DNA from: Viola odorata
Taxonomy: Eukaryota > Streptophyta > Magnoliopsida > Malpighiales > Violaceae
NCBI GenBank assembly: GCA_963691705.1
Contig: OY829542.1
Location: 26,150,579-26,214,578, forward strand
Length of the DNA stretch: 64,000 nucleotides
Reading direction: 5' to 3'
The stretch's first letter is position 1. Each line of letters opens with the position of its first letter. The position numbers were made by a program, and so were the translations under genes. The notes beneath the pieces were generated by a model. The model did no database searches. It had not been told where the DNA came from and was given only the letters and a program-made list of their open reading frames with translations. Positions 11,261 to 22,588 of this stretch are shown one piece after another.

Positions 11261-11770
11261 AATATACGCATTTCAATATGATGCATATGCTGGGTTGACA
11301 TCGACTATTTCTATTCTTCCTAGAAGGCTCCCGGACGATACCATAGAAGTGGTCACTCAGTAAAAGGATACGTGATTGCCTGTCGAACCATTAAAAGTTC
11401 TAGGCGCTCACCCATTTAGGGGTTCAAGTCTGAGTTTGGGGTTCGTGAAAACTACCTAGGGCCTCACTACTAACCTCCTAATCTTATTTGGAAAAGGCCC
11501 GGCGGTAGGGCATTATGCTTGAAATACGTATGGATGACAGTTTATCAAAGCGAGTAACAAAACATCAGTTATGCATAAAAATACAACACTTTATCAACGT
11601 GAATAAACATGAAAAATAATAATCATGCAAAAATATCATACAAGAATACAACAATTTAGTATGAAAAAATAATTAATCATGTATAAAAAGCATGCCAAAA
11701 AAATGACAATTAATCAAGTAAATAAAAATAAACACCTCAAAAATAAATTCCGGCTCCGACCCTAGGGTAC
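11261..11770 (-). other. leader of element A next to the PBS
   Basis: No gene seen. It is clearly homologous to 28059-28530 of element B (shared landmarks include the stretches around 11320-11480 and 28300-28500), which supports reading A and B as one family. Confidence 0.65.
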
Positions 11771-11788
11771 CTAGTGAAGTCGCCAAAC
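11771..11788 (-). other. primer binding site of element A (tRNA-Arg-like)
   Basis: On the minus strand TTTGGCGACTTCACTAGG directly follows the LTR end GGTGCGACA. The Ogre primer site complementary to tRNA-Arg reads TGGCGACTCCACTGGGG, so this differs at a few positions. B has the same TGGCGACTTCACTAGGG. Confidence 0.75.
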
Positions 11789-12892
11789 TGTCGCACCCCC
11801 TTTTTGGTTTTTATCTTAATGCGCGACGCGAGTTTGGGACGAGATGTGAGACGAAATCGGACTCATCTCACATCATGCATATGAAGTCGCCACCCTAACT
11901 TGTTTCTAGGTTTAGGGAACCTAAAGTCATGGCATAAAATAAAAATAAAAATAAAAATAAAAACTAAGGCAAGAATGGTCTAAACCCGAGAACAACGGTT
12001 CGGGGTCGTATTATGGACTCGGGAAGGTGTTAGGCACCCTAGTCACATCCTAAAAAGGTTACCGGAGAAAGAGGTGTTTAATAAAAAGCCCTACTTTAGT
12101 GATTATGCCCAACAGATTAAATTAAACTTTAATAATTTTAAATAGTCATGCATACATGCGTAAATGCGAACAAAGCGTGGAATAAATAAAAGGGTGAGAG
12201 ATGCGTACTTGTGAAGGGTATGAGCAGTTGATTTACCCTACAAAGTCAAGATTATTAGTTCGGGAAAATAATGATAGTTAGAAAGTAGATAAATATTTAA
12301 CGACTTATTGCAAGTGAAATAATTAATTCTAGCGATTAAATGTCAGCGGAATAATTATTTAAATATTCGAAAGCATGCAAAGATAATTAGTTAAATAGTA
12401 CGAGTATTCAAATAATCGGTAGCAAAATTAAAGCACGAAAGTGAAATAATTATTTTTGACGATTATACGCATGCAAAATAATTAAACATACAAAAGCATA
12501 CGAAATTAATGATTAAAGATGCAAGCATTCGAAAGTAAATAATTAAACATGCAAGCATTCGAAAGTAAATAATTAACATGCAAGCATATGAAAATAAATA
12601 AATAGTACAAGTGCGGAAATAAATAAACAGTACAAGCATAGAAAAAATCGGCACAAAAAAAATAAATACGATAAGCTGAAATTGGACTAGGGCCATTAGG
12701 CCTAGAAATTGGGCCCACTAGCTGGGCCTATTAGTTGGGCTCATTAAATCAGCCCAGCCCCTTTTTATTTTCTTTCCTTCCCGTTTGGGCTTGGCCCAAA
12801 CCCATGAGCAATTAAAATGCAGCCTTCTTTCTTTCCTTTCCCCTCTACTTCATCTTCTTCATTTCTTCTTCCACAAAATAGAATAGTGGCCA

Positions 12893-12897
12893 TGGCG
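12893..12897. repeat. copia target-site duplication, near match
   Basis: TGGCG before the left LTR and TGGAG (17653-17657) after the right LTR agree at four of five bases. Confidence 0.55.
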
Positions 12898-13188
12898 TGT
12901 TGGGTTTTAAACCAGAAAAAACTTGAAGATGTAGAATAAAAGACACAGAGGATTTTGGTCGATGCTCAACTTACTGCATCATTTTCTGATTTATCATTAT
13001 ATAGGCAAATACATAACTGACCACTAACATTACAACCCATGTTTTCTAAGAATAAAACTGACCACTTAACCCACTACTCCATGACTTTAACAACTAACCA
13101 TGACTTTATCAACTACTGACATTAACTCTTAACTAACTAGAATGTGGAAAACGTGAAAACATAAATGGACAACTAGATTAACTCATCA
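12898..13188 (-). repeat. 3' LTR of the copia element
   Basis: On the plus strand it starts TGTTGGGTTTT and ends AACTCATCA. A TATA box (minus CCTATATAAT) is at 12996-13004. It reads identical to 17362-17652. Confidence 0.95.
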
Positions 13189-13200
13189 ATCTCCTCCTTA
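13189..13200 (-). other. polypurine tract of copia
   Basis: The minus strand TAAGGAGGAGAT, including the pol stop codon, directly precedes the 3' LTR start TGATGAG. Confidence 0.8.
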
Positions 13201-16200
13201 AGCTTGTTGTCCTCCACTGGCGATCTGTACACCAGTTTCGTCTCTCATTTCCAAGAACTTCACTCTTGCAAGTGACTTTGTCAAGATATCTGCACATTGA
13301 TCTTTTGTACAAACATGTTGAATTTCAATCATTCCTGATTCAACACAATCTCTAATGAAATGGAATCGAGTATCAATATGTTTGCTCCTCTCATGATGAA
13401 CTGAATTCCTACTCAATGCAATTGCGGACTGATTATCAACCTTTAGAACCACTTTCTTAACTTCGGTCTTTAACAGATCTGCCAATAATCGTCCCAACCA
13501 TACTCCTTGACATGCTGCTACACAGGCAGCGATGTACTCTGCTTCACAGGAAGATAACGCAACCACTTTCTGTTTTTGCGAACACCAGCTAATAGGATTT
13601 GACCCAAGGAAGAATATGAAACCTGAGGTACTCTTCCTGTCATCAGTATCACCAGCTAGATCACTATCAGAGTATCCGATCAGCTCCATGCTTCCTTCCT
13701 TCTTTACATAAACGCAGCCAAGGTTTGAAGTTCCTTTCACGTACCGTAGTATATGCTTCACTGCAGCCATGTGCTCTGTTGTGGGCTTCTCCATGTACCT
13801 ACTCACCATGCCAACAGAGAATGCCAAATCTGGGCGCGTGTGCAATAGGTATCTTAAGCTGCCAACAACACTTCGGTAGAAGGTTGTGTCTACCGGTGGA
13901 CTTGTGCTTTCCTTGCTCAATTTCAGTCGAGGCTCCATCGGAATTTGTGAAGGGTTGCAGTCCTTCATACCGCATTTGTCTAAGACCTTTCTTGCATACG
14001 TCGACTGGTTGAGTGTAATCCTTTGAGAATTCTGGCAGACTTCAATTCCCAAATAATAACTTAGTAACCCAAGGTCACTCATGCTAAACAATTTCTTCAT
14101 CTGTGATTTGAAAAAGTTGATGTCCTGCATAAACTCTCCAGTGATAATTAAATCATCCACGTACACTCCAACAATCAAATTCCCTTTACCTTGATTTCTC
14201 GTATACACGGCATGCTCTAAAGAACACTTCTCAAAACCAAGTGTCTTCAATGACTTGTCAAGTTTTGAGTTCCAAGCTCTAGGTGCTTGGCGCAAACCGT
14301 ACAAAGCTTTGTGCAGCTTTAACACCTTGTGTTCTTCTCCTTTGATTTCAAACCCCGGCGGCTGAATGACATACACTTCTTCTTCCAAAACACCATTGAG
14401 GAAGGCTGACTTCACATCCATATGATGCACCTCCCATCCCTTATGTGCCGCAATAGAGATCAACAACCGTACCGTCTCTAGTCGAGCAACAGGGGCGAAG
14501 ACTTCATCAAAGCCTATGCCTTGTCGTTGAACATACCCCTTTGCCACTAGTCTCGCCTTATGCTTCACAATTCTACCTTGAGCGTCCTTCTTTAGCTTGA
14601 AAACCCACTTTAGACCGATAGGTTTCTGGCTTTCAGGTAATGAAACGAGCTTCCAAGTTTCATTTTCCTGAATGGAATAAATTTCCTCCTCCATTGCTCT
14701 TCTCCACATCAAATCTGCCTTTGCTTCTTCAAAATTTGATGGCTCCTCTTCTCCTAGTAAGCACAAACCCGAGTACTCCAATTCTATTGGGATTGTTGCA
14801 TCATACAAGCTTCTGAGGTCACGCTTGCCTTGTGGCCCTACTGATGAACCCTCATCAGATGTCGATGCTGATTTTCCACCAAGTGTCGATGGTGTAGCAC
14901 ACAAGTCTTCTTTATCTTCTTGACTTGTCACATCAGCTGCACCTGCTATGGTAAAATAGTGTGTTGTAAGAGTGTTCTCTGCTGCTCCTGTTTCTGCTTC
15001 TGGAAACTTGCTCCACTCCCACTTCTTATCCTCTTCAAACACAACATCTCGTGTCACCACTACTCGTTTCGACTTTGGATCAAACATCCGATAGCGTTTT
15101 GTGTTTGAATCATAGCCAATAAACACCATTTGCTTGCTTCTGTCTGCAAGTTTTGAAAGATGAGGAGTGACATCTTTCACGTGTCCCATGCATCCAAAGA
15201 TGCGAAAGTGATCAACCGTTGGCTTGCGGTTGTAGTATGCTTCATAAGGAGTTTTTCCGATGACGCTTCTTGTTGGTGCTCGATTCAGGAGATATACAGC
15301 AGTTGCTACTACTTCTCCCCAAAACTCTCCTGGAACTTCCATACTTTTCAACAAGCTCCTTGCCATGCCTACCACCGTCTGATTTCTTCGTTCAACAACT
15401 CCGTTTTGCTGAGGAGAATAAGGAGCTGTGAGATAACGCTTGATTCCTGACATCTCACAGTAATTCTTGAATTCATTTGAGGTGAATTCGCCGCCACGAT
15501 CAGTGCGAAAAGCCTTCAGCTTGCTGCCTTTCTCCATCTCTGCTGAAGCTTTGATTTTCTTGAATGCTTCAAATGTTTCATCTTTGTTTCGGATTAGCAC
15601 CAGCCACATGTATCTGCTACAATCATCAACCAATAGCAAACAATAACGCTTGCCTCCGTGTGTAGCAGGATTAATTGGCCCGCACAAATCACCATGCCAT
15701 AGTTCAAGAGGTGACTTTGCTTGAAACTTTGCCACTGCTGGGAAAGGATTCCGATGTTGCTTTCCAATCAGACAACCATCACAGATGCGTTCTTCATGCT
15801 CGATCATGGGCAAACCGTGCACCATCCGTTTCTGACTTAGCAGCTTCAAAGCATGAAAGTTCACATGCTCGTATCTTGCATGCCATCGCCAAGCTTCTTC
15901 TTTGTTTCTTGCTAGCAGGCATTCAGGTAGAGCTGGTACCATGTTAAGCACGTATAACCGGTTCCTTGACTTGTCCACCTTTGCTAGCAGCCTTTGTGAT
16001 CTGTCAAAAATAGACATTGCTCCTCCTTCGATTACAACCTTGCATCCGTTCTCATCTAGCTGGCCAAGACTTATGATATTGCTTTTCAACTTCGGGATGT
16101 AGTAGACATTGGTAAGTACACGATGTTCACCTGAAAAACATTCAAACAGAACCGAGCCTCTTCCTTGTATCTCTACAGTCGAACCATCTCCAAATTTGAC

Positions 16201-16515
16201 TGCTCCTTTGATAGTTGTGTCAATTTCAGCAAACTTTTCAATACAGCCGGTCATGTGGTTACTAGCGCCGGTATCTAGATACCAAGCCTTGTCTTGGGTG
16301 CTGCTAATCTTTGGCACCACTTTATCTTCGTGTAGTAACACCCGTTCATTCTGTATTGCATGGTTGAGAACACAAATTTCAGCCATCAACAACGCCGGTT
16401 CATCATCACCTTGTGTTGTAACAAGGTTGGCTCTCTCTCTTCGGTTTGGCTTATGACACTCTTTTGCAAAGTGACCATATTCATTACAATTGTAGCACTT
16501 CACCTTTGACTTTGT
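13198..16515 (-). CDS. pol: copia Pol polyprotein (PR-INT-RT-RNase H)
   Basis: One uninterrupted minus-strand frame carries the CCHC knuckle [14 protein letters not shown] (16455-16498), aspartic protease site [13 protein letters not shown] (about 16268), integrase with LDLCGPI-like, [20 protein letters not shown] and [13 protein letters not shown] (the Asp-Asp-Glu core), RT with [13 protein letters not shown] motifs and the catalytic YVDDLIITG (14152-14163), and RNase H with [17 protein letters not shown] and SSCEAEYIA. It makes the enzymes that copy the RNA and integrate the DNA. The methionine-opened frame extends to 16845, but the part above about 16515 is out of frame with gag, so Pol begins effectively near the knuckle. 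All catalytic motifs look complete. Gag ends in a different frame (see gag), so expression of Pol needs a frameshift or is broken. Confidence 0.93.
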   Translation of the reverse strand, partial: TKSKVKCYNCNEYGHFAKECHKPNRRERANLVTTQGDDEPALLMAEICVLNHAIQNERVLLHEDKVVPKISSTQDKAWYLDTGASNHMTGCIEKFAEIDTTIKGAVKFGDGSTVEIQGRGSVLFECFSGEHRVLTNVYYIPKLKSNIISLGQLDENGCKVVIEGGAMSIFDRSQRLLAKVDKSRNRLYVLNMVPALPECLLARNKEEAWRWHARYEHVNFHALKLLSQKRMVHGLPMIEHEERICDGCLIGKQHRNPFPAVAKFQAKSPLELWHGDLCGPINPATHGGKRYCLLLVDDCSRYMWLVLIRNKDETFEAFKKIKASAEMEKGSKLKAFRTDRGGEFTSNEFKNYCEMSGIKRYLTAPYSPQQNGVVERRNQTVVGMARSLLKSMEVPGEFWGEVVATAVYLLNRAPTRSVIGKTPYEAYYNRKPTVDHFRIFGCMGHVKDVTPHLSKLADRSKQMVFIGYDSNTKRYRMFDPKSKRVVVTRDVVFEEDKKWEWSKFPEAETGAAENTLTTHYFTIAGAADVTSQEDKEDLCATPSTLGGKSASTSDEGSSVGPQGKRDLRSLYDATIPIELEYSGLCLLGEEEPSNFEEAKADLMWRRAMEEEIYSIQENETWKLVSLPESQKPIGLKWVFKLKKDAQGRIVKHKARLVAKGYVQRQGIGFDEVFAPVARLETVRLLISIAAHKGWEVHHMDVKSAFLNGVLEEEVYVIQPPGFEIKGEEHKVLKLHKALYGLRQAPRAWNSKLDKSLKTLGFEKCSLEHAVYTRNQGKGNLIVGVYVDDLIITGEFMQDINFFKSQMKKLFSMSDLGLLSYYLGIEVCQNSQRITLNQSTYARKVLDKCGMKDCNPSQIPMEPRLKLSKESTSPPVDTTFYRSVVGSLRYLLHTRPDLAFSVGMVSRYMEKPTTEHMAAVKHILRYVKGTSNLGCVYVKKEGSMELIGYSDSDLAGDTDDRKSTSGFIFFLGSNPISWCSQKQKVVALSSCEAEYIAACVAACQGVWLGRLLADLLKTEVKKVVLKVDNQSAIALSRNSVHHERSKHIDTRFHFIRDCVESGMIEIQHVCTKDQCADILTKSLARVKFLEMRDETGVQIASGGQQA

Positions 16516-17314
16516 CAAAGTTGCGTGGCTTTTGCTCTTCATTATAGCGCTCACCATTTCCTCTACCTCGACCACGTCCTCTTCCGTGTCGACCTCCTCT
16601 TTTGTTGTTGTAGGAGGAACCTTCATCTCCTTTTGCTTTTGGACTTCTTGCCTCCCACTCGGCTCGTGTGAAGAGTAATTGTTCTCCACTTCCCTTCGAG
16701 TGCGATCTCCCCTTAAGTCCTTCTTCGAAGGTTCTGAGACGACCAATCGCTTCTGAGACTGACATCTTCTTAGTATCACCAAACTGCTCAATTGTTCCAA
16801 TAATCTGGAGGAATTTATCTGGAACAGCACTGAATAGCTTTTCAACTACTTCGCTATCGTCGAGCTTCGTGCCCAGTGAGCGAATCTCACCCACCAATGT
16901 CGTGAGCTTCATGGAGAAGTCGTTTATTGACTCTGACTCTTCCATGTGTAACTTGTTGAGTTGTCGTTTCAGCACCTGTACGCGTGCCTTCTTGACACGA
17001 TCTTCGCCAACCCGCATCTCCCTCAGTGCGTCCCATGCCTCCTTTGCCGTCTCCTTCTCTGATATTGCCATCATCACATTATCAGGTACTGCTTGAGAAA
17101 TGGCTACCATGGCGCCTTGATCTTTGTCATCGTTCACTTCTTCACCTTCGACCACTGACCATACTCCTAGCGAACGCAAGATTATCTTCATCTTGACAGC
17201 CCATATGCCGTAATTCGTCTCGCTTAACGTTGGGTATTGGATCGGGATTGAGGCTCCTCTTGTCGGTTTGAAAACTGACATCGTGCTTGATTCATCTTCC
17301 TTTTTACTGCCCAT
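16484..17314 (-). CDS. gag: copia Gag
   Basis: 276 codons starting [15 protein letters not shown]. It has the UBN2/copia Gag pattern: [17 protein letters not shown] near residue 30, [15 protein letters not shown], and [15 protein letters not shown] around residue 135, then an Arg/Gly-rich tail ([12 protein letters not shown]) that would bind RNA. It forms the particle shell. The frame runs past the zinc-knuckle position and ends in VLQL because it is one base out of register with the knuckle coded in the pol frame; the shift lies between about 16503 and 16518 in a short A run. This could be an inactivating 1-base change or a site of +1 frameshifting. Confidence 0.9.
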   Translation of the reverse strand: MGSKKEDESSTMSVFKPTRGASIPIQYPTLSETNYGIWAVKMKIILRSLGVWSVVEGEEVNDDKDQGAMVAISQAVPDNVMMAISEKETAKEAWDALREMRVGEDRVKKARVQVLKRQLNKLHMEESESINDFSMKLTTLVGEIRSLGTKLDDSEVVEKLFSAVPDKFLQIIGTIEQFGDTKKMSVSEAIGRLRTFEEGLKGRSHSKGSGEQLLFTRAEWEARSPKAKGDEGSSYNNKRGGRHGRGRGRGRGNGERYNEEQKPRNFDKVKGEVLQL

Positions 17315-17346
17315 TGCCTTGATAATCTTCAGCTTTGATCACCTTC

Positions 17347-17359
17347 GGCTCCGCTACCA
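17347..17359 (-). other. primer binding site of copia
   Basis: The minus strand TGGTAGCGGAGCC lies two bases inside the 5' LTR. It is the same iMet-like variant as in the Ty3 elements of this window. Confidence 0.75.
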
Positions 17360-17361
17360 AA

Positions 17362-17652
17362 TGTTGGGTTTTAAACCAGAAAAAACTTGAAGATGTAGAA
17401 TAAAAGACACAGAGGATTTTGGTCGATGCTCAACTTACTGCATCATTTTCTGATTTATCATTATATAGGCAAATACATAACTGACCACTAACATTACAAC
17501 CCATGTTTTCTAAGAATAAAACTGACCACTTAACCCACTACTCCATGACTTTAACAACTAACCATGACTTTATCAACTACTGACATTAACTCTTAACTAA
17601 CTAGAATGTGGAAAACGTGAAAACATAAATGGACAACTAGATTAACTCATCA
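17362..17652 (-). repeat. 5' LTR of the copia element
   Basis: It reads identical to 12898-13188. The TATA box at 17460-17468 would drive leftward transcription of gag-pol. Confidence 0.95.
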
Positions 17653-18866
17653 TGGAGCAGCAGAGCACGACAATGGAGCATGAGCAAACCAGCGTCTCCG
17701 GCGACAACAGAAACTCCGGCGACAGCAGCTGCGAGGCAGCTCCCTCAGCAGGCCAGCACGTCGAACGCATCAGTGGCAGTGGCGGAGTCAGCAGTGGCAG
17801 TAGCAGTGGCAGATAACTAGGCAGCGCAGCAGCAACTCATTGTTCATCCTCCGGCGTCGGCGATGCAACAGCAACTCCGATGTACAGCAGCGTCGCTCTT
17901 CCTCGTCTTTAACCTCCAGCCGTCGTCGAGGCAGCAACAGCTCCTTGTTCATACTCCGGCGCCGGTGATGCAGCGGTAACTCTGACGTACAGCAGCGGTG
18001 AGGACAGCGGCGAGCAGCGGCGGAGGAGGATGGAGGGCAGTGGTGATGGAGATTGCGTGCTTCCCCCCCACCCTTTAATTGGAAAATTTCCTTGGCTATT
18101 TATAAAGGGAGAAAAGGAGATTGAGTGTTGGATGAGGGAGTAGAGATGATGATGATGATGGTCAGAGGTAGAGTAGGCTTGGAAAATGGAGAGGGTAGAT
18201 GAGTACGAAGGTGAGGGAGAGTTTGAGTGATCACGTCTGGTTGTCTCCGTACATGAACCAAATGAAGAAATGCATGCTTACGTGGTAATTACCATAGCCA
18301 CTTGATCTTGTTTGACTTCAAAGTCAACTAGATCAATGGTGGAGATGAATGGTTTGATTTATTATTAAATTATTCAGTTCAAGTAGATGGTACGAGCAAT
18401 TTTACCTAAACATGATTGTAAACTCGAACCGAAAATGTTAAAACGTAAAATAAAATAAAATAACGTATTTAGCACATAGTGAGCGATAAAAATTTCGCTA
18501 GATAGTTCAATAAAAATTCAATGGTGAGCGATAAAGTTCGAAAGTGAAAAAATTGCTTAAAATAAAAAGCTGTACGAAACGCAATGAAATAGCGTGGGTT
18601 AGAAAAGTAATAAAAAAAGTAGCTAATGAGCGAAATTGTTCGACCCTTGGTTTCGAGAATTTGTCTCGGAAACCAATACGGGTTCGAACGGAAAAAGTGA
18701 TAAAAGTGCAAAAAATGTATGAAATAAAATTTAAATGACATTAGGCGTGAAAATAAACATCAATTGGATAAAAATAAGCAGACGTGTGATTTTAGAAAAA
18801 TGACGTTTGAAAATGAAAAAATATTTTGATGATGAAAAATTAAAAGTCAAAAATTGGGTTGCAACA

Positions 18867-19716
18867 CATAAGAGCAAAGTTCATCGTCTTGGGAAGTTGT
18901 TGAGTTGTGTATTTCTGAGTAAAGGCTTCGTAACTTTCACGAACTGTGTCTGGAAATGCCATCTAATGAGCACCAAAATGGTGCCACCATCTATGAAACC
19001 ATAAAGGAAGGCTTCCTGAAATGTTCCTGTCAAAATGAAAGAACCATGAATGTCCTCCATTGGAGTATAGAAAGGCAAGATGGCATGCCATCTGATAGTC
19101 TTGGTAGTTGAAGCCTCCTGGCAAGAAGGGTTGTGAAAACGTCCTTTGAGTATAGGGATTCATGTTCCAGTCTGTTGGAGTCAAAACTTTAAGAATTCGG
19201 CATTTAGAGTAGGAGTATCTGTTTGGGCATGCTATGGTGGTTTCGTGAGAAATCTCCACAGAGTCTATGTCTACAAGGATGAATTCATAAAAATTTCTTA
19301 TTTTGTCTAGGGATGTTGGAATAAAATGAAAGTCTTTTGGAAACATGTTTGAGGCGATGAACCATAAATCTGATCCATATTCAGGTTCAATGTAGCCAAT
19401 GCTCTTGGCTAAGGTCTTGGTCATTATTGGGCCTGTCTTGTCTTGGGCTTTGAAATAATGGTCTGGGCACGGTTCCTAGTATTGTGGATTTTTGGGTTAG
19501 TGATGAGGGGGATCTAGGTGGCTGGACTTGTAGGGCTTGTATAAAGTTGGAAGGAGTCTTTGGGCTTGAAGTTCCTGGGAGGAACATGTTTAGGTCTAAT
19601 GTCTTGGGTGTCCTAGGTCTTAGGTTATCGAACCTATTTGGTGAGGCTGGGATGTCTGGAATAGTCATGGCATATGATGCCTTTGTCTTCTTCTTTGAGT
19701 CTTCCTTAGTTGTCAT
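18867..19716 (-). pseudogene. pararetrovirus C-terminal region
   Basis: Two overlapping frame pieces. 19716-19387 is Pro/Ser-rich with repeated SPK/RSP motifs. 19424-18963 has motifs such as YIEPEYGSDLWF, FHFIPTSLDKI and HSWFFHF and a Trp-rich end. Similar segments follow RNase H in caulimovirus-like sequences found in plant genomes; I recognise the pattern but not its function. A stop at 18960-18962 precedes the last viral bases, and element A cuts the frame at 18866. Confidence 0.6.
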
Positions 19717-19774
19717 TTTTTCTTTCTCTGTAGGAACTCTTTGGATAAAAAGTCTGGTAGAGAATTATTTTTTC

Positions 19775-20230
19775 CTGAGATGTATTCAATCTCAAAATCA
19801 AAATTTGAAAGTAATGCTTGCCATCTGGCAAAAATCTATTTTGCAACAATGTTTTTGACATCCTTTTTTAAAACAAATTTTGCACTTTGACAGTCAATGC
19901 GTAGTAAAAATCTCTTATTGAAAACATCGTCTTGAAATTTTGATATGCATAAAACAATGGCCAAAATTTCTTTTTTAATTGTCGAATAATTCTTCTGAGC
20001 CTCTATCCAGACTCCTGAATAGTATCTTATTAATTGTTCTTTTCCCAAAATTTGTTGTTCCAGGATTCCTCCATATCCTATGTCTGATGCGTCAATTTCA
20101 ACAATTAATTTAGCTGAAGGGTCTGGTATACCCAAGCATGGTAGGTTTTTAACCTTTTCTTTTATTAGTCTTACTACTATAGTGTGGTCTTCTGTCCACT
20201 CAGTAGGGGTTTTCTTTAGTCTTTTGTATA
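19775..20230 (-). pseudogene. pararetrovirus RNase H
   Basis: The frame at 20135-19836 contains IVEIDASDIGYGGIL (catalytic Asp), KKEILAIVLCISKF (catalytic Glu) and LLRIDCQSAKF (catalytic Asp), as in the RNase H domain of Caulimoviridae, which removes RNA from RNA:DNA hybrids. It is separated from RT by a frame break near 20230 and continues beyond 19836 only in another frame. Confidence 0.8.
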
Positions 20231-20234
20231 GAAT

Positions 20235-21083
20235 TTAGCAGGTTGATCTAAGGTCCTTTATAAAGTCTGCTACATAGTTTAAACATCCTAAAAATCTTTG
20301 CAGTTGAGTTTTGTCTTTTATTTCGTCTGGGAATTTGCTTGCAAATTCTATAGATCTACTTATTGGGCTAAACATTCCCTGGTGTGTATTAAATCCTAAA
20401 AAATGTATATTTGTCTGACATAGTTTTAATTTCGATGCAAATACTACTAGTTCGTTTTCTTTTAATATTCTAAGAAATTTGTTAAGATGTTGAAAATGTT
20501 CGATCACTGATTTAGAGTAAACTAAAACATCATCAATGTAAACTATTGTAAATTTTATATAAGGATTTAAGATGTCATTCATCATTTTCTGAAATTCTGA
20601 TGGTGCATTTTTTAATCCAAACGGCATAACATTCCATTCATAGTGTCCTAATGGAACTGTAAATGCCATTTAATACATGTCTTTTTCTGTTAGCTGGATT
20701 TGGCAAAATCCTGATTTCATGTCAAATTTCGAAAATATGGTTGCTCCGTGAAATCTTTTAATTAGATCCCTTTTATTCGGTATGGGGTATCTAATCCATC
20801 TAAGAGCCTTGTTTAAAGGTTTGTAATTTATTACAAGTCTGGGGGCTCCTCTTTCAAGTTTAGCATGGTTTTGCACATAAAAGGCTACGCAAGACCTTGG
20901 AGACCTACCGGGTCTTATTAGTTTTTTCTCTAATAAAGATTCTATTTCTTTCTTATAATATTCTATTAATTCACTATTCATTTGTATGGGTCTAGCTTTT
21001 GTTGGGATGTTTCTTTCGTCGAAGTCTTTTTCGTATGGTAATTCTATTATGTATCTTTTCCTATTCCAAAACGCGTTTGGGAC
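20235..21083 (-). pseudogene. pararetrovirus reverse transcriptase
   Basis: Motifs in order: RPIQMNSELIEYYKKEI, GAPRLVINYKPLN, FSKFDMKSGFCQI, then after an in-frame stop at about 20670 YEWNVMPFGLKNAPSEF, the catalytic VYIDDVLVYS and HFLGFNTHQG. These are typical of Caulimoviridae RT. The domain is broken by that stop and, on its N-terminal side, by the hAT element ending at 21092. The active-site YIDD is retained. Confidence 0.88.
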
Positions 21084-21091
21084 GTCTGCAC
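21084..21091. repeat. 8-bp target-site duplication of the hAT element
   Basis: GTCTGCAC occurs at 21084-21091 and again at 21734-21741, a perfect 8-bp duplication. Confidence 0.93.
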
Positions 21092-21733
21092 TAGGGATGG
21101 CAATAGGTACCCATACCCGCATACCCGCCCATAACCATACCCACTTGAGCGGGGGTATAGTTTGGGTATCGATAATACCCGCATTTATAATTGCGGGTAT
21201 AATTGGCCATGTTACCCGCACAATACCCGTAAAATACTCGTTTTTTTTCAACTTCCCAGGGAAATTTTTTCCTTGGTTTTGTCTCTCTCCTTTCTCCTCT
21301 CTCTCATTTTTTTAATTTTTCTTTCATAATAAAAAATCAATCTTCTACCTTAATACTTTGAACAAAATAAATTAAAAATAATAAAAACATAATCTTTATC
21401 TCAAGATGAGTAATTACACATCCATTTTTCATATTTTTCTTAATTTTTTTATAAATGGGTTTTTATGGAATATGATGATATAAAAAAATAATATAAATAA
21501 AATAAAATTATAGTAAATTTTCACTTAATTATAAAAAAATTAAATAATTTGGTGAAATAATTTTATTAAGTTAAATAATAAATAAGTAACTGTAAGTGGA
21601 TATCCATTACATACCCAATTGGGTATTGGGCATATTGGGTATGGATAATAATGGATATTTAGTTGCGGGTATGAGTTGGGTATTTACCCATACCCGCTTT
21701 AACATACCCATACCCGTCTAATTGCCATCCCTA
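21092..21733. mobile_element. non-autonomous hAT-type MITE, 642 bp
   Basis: Terminal inverted repeats TAGGGATGGCAAT and ATTGCCATCCCTA, perfect 8-bp duplication, AT-rich core, no transposase. Both ends are rich in GGGTA/TACCC motifs (GGTACCCATACCCGCATACC type). Eight-base duplication and TIR are diagnostic for hAT. It interrupts the pararetrovirus between protease and RT, so it inserted after endogenisation. Confidence 0.93.
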
Positions 21734-21835
21734 GTCTGCACAGACTTCTTTTCAAATAAATTTTGTAATTCTTTTACTCTTTTTTGGGTTGAGGGCATCT
21801 GTATTTCTTCTTCTATTCATTTATAATTTATTTCC

Positions 21836-22300
21836 TTAATAAGAGAATGTAAGTGTTTTTTTCTTTTGTACAAGCATAATGTTTTTTGTTATAGCATAAT
21901 CTTTTATGAAATTTAAATCTTTTTGTCTAGGTCCTTCTGTGAATTTGAAATAGATTTCTGTTCCTTTGGCCTTGGTCCAAATACCATCGTATTCTACTCT
22001 AAAGGGGTAAAGTTGCATTAGGAAAGGTGTCCCTAATATCACTCTTTGTCCTAAATCTTTGGCTAGAATAAAGGATTGTCTAAAGTAAAACCCTTGATTG
22101 CAAACGTATACTTTTGACAGTTTGTATTTTATATCTAATTTAACCCAATTAGCACCGTATAGACTTTCTTTAGTCTTTCCATAGTATTGAGTTGGTATTA
22201 GTCCTTCTTGGATACAATTCTGGTCTACGCCAGAGTCTATTAGAGCTAATATGTTAATATGAAAGTCTCCATCTAATTTTAATTCTATGTTTACGTGCCG
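21836..22300 (-). pseudogene. pararetrovirus aspartic protease
   Basis: The minus frame near 22262-22200 has LALIDSGVDQNCIQEGL, with the Asp-Ser-Gly active site. Downstream, VILGTPFLMQLYPFRVE (22050-22000) is the typical second half of a retroviral-type protease. It would cleave the polyprotein. The frame is interrupted between and after these parts. Confidence 0.75.
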
Positions 22301-22588
22301 TATAGAGCTAAATTTCTGGTATTCTATTCTTTATATTACATTCAAATAATGTTCTTCTTCCTCTTTTCCTAAGGCTTCATTGTTTATTTCTTGATTTAAT
22401 TCTTTATATTCTTCAATCTCTCTTCTTCGATCTTCTCTTGTGAGATCATTTGTCTCTCTATCTTCCAACATACTCATTCTGATATTTAGTTTAGTATTTT
22501 CTAATTGTAGAGTTTTTACTTCGATTTTAACCTTTCTGATTTCTTCCTTTAAGTCTTGAACCGTTACTGTAGATTCTGATTTAGAGAA

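Larger units (their letters stand above)
12898..17652 (-). mobile_element. full-length Ty1/copia element, 4755 bp
   Basis: Two 291-bp LTRs (12898-13188 and 17362-17652), PBS, gag, pol and polypurine tract in correct minus-strand order. By eye the two LTRs are identical over their full length, so insertion was recent. The element lies inside the LTR of element A. Domain order protease, integrase, RT, RNase H is that of copia. Confidence 0.96.
3349..18866 (-). mobile_element. element A: Ogre/Tat-like LTR retrotransposon, 3' truncated
   Basis: A minus-strand element with a long 5' LTR (11789-18866, split by copia), a PBS resembling tRNA-Arg, a leader with AT-rich repeats, a decayed Ogre-type gag (9110-10489), several kb without recognisable pol, and a ~35-bp tandem array at its 3' side. 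The 3' LTR and polypurine tract are missing; the array abuts a Ty3 pol tail at about 3349. The interior is homologous, in reverse orientation, to element B (25262-36326). The right end (minus strand TGTTGCAACCC) interrupts a pararetrovirus reading frame at 18867. Family assignment rests on the gag and PBS. Confidence 0.75.
11789..18866 (-). repeat. 5' LTR of element A, split by copia
   Basis: On the minus strand it starts TGTTGCAACCC (18866) and ends GGGGTGCGACA (11789). Without the copia insertion it is about 2.3 kb. It matches the LTRs of B in the part around 11800-12700 (phrases such as CCTAGAAACAA and GTCGCCACCCTAA) and in 18380-18870. A TATA-like CCTTTATAAATAG is at 18096-18108. The part 17658-18100 holds GC-rich CAGCAG/GGCAG sequence. 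Confidence 0.8.

Noticed and set aside
10759..11276. Phe/His/Ser-rich minus frames as small secreted peptides
   Set aside because: They follow from the AT-rich leader repeats, which also yield similar frames in B.
18963..19424. A separate host gene with a Trp-rich end
   Set aside because: It directly follows viral RNase H on the same strand and has motifs seen in caulimovirus-like sequences; better read as the end of the provirus.
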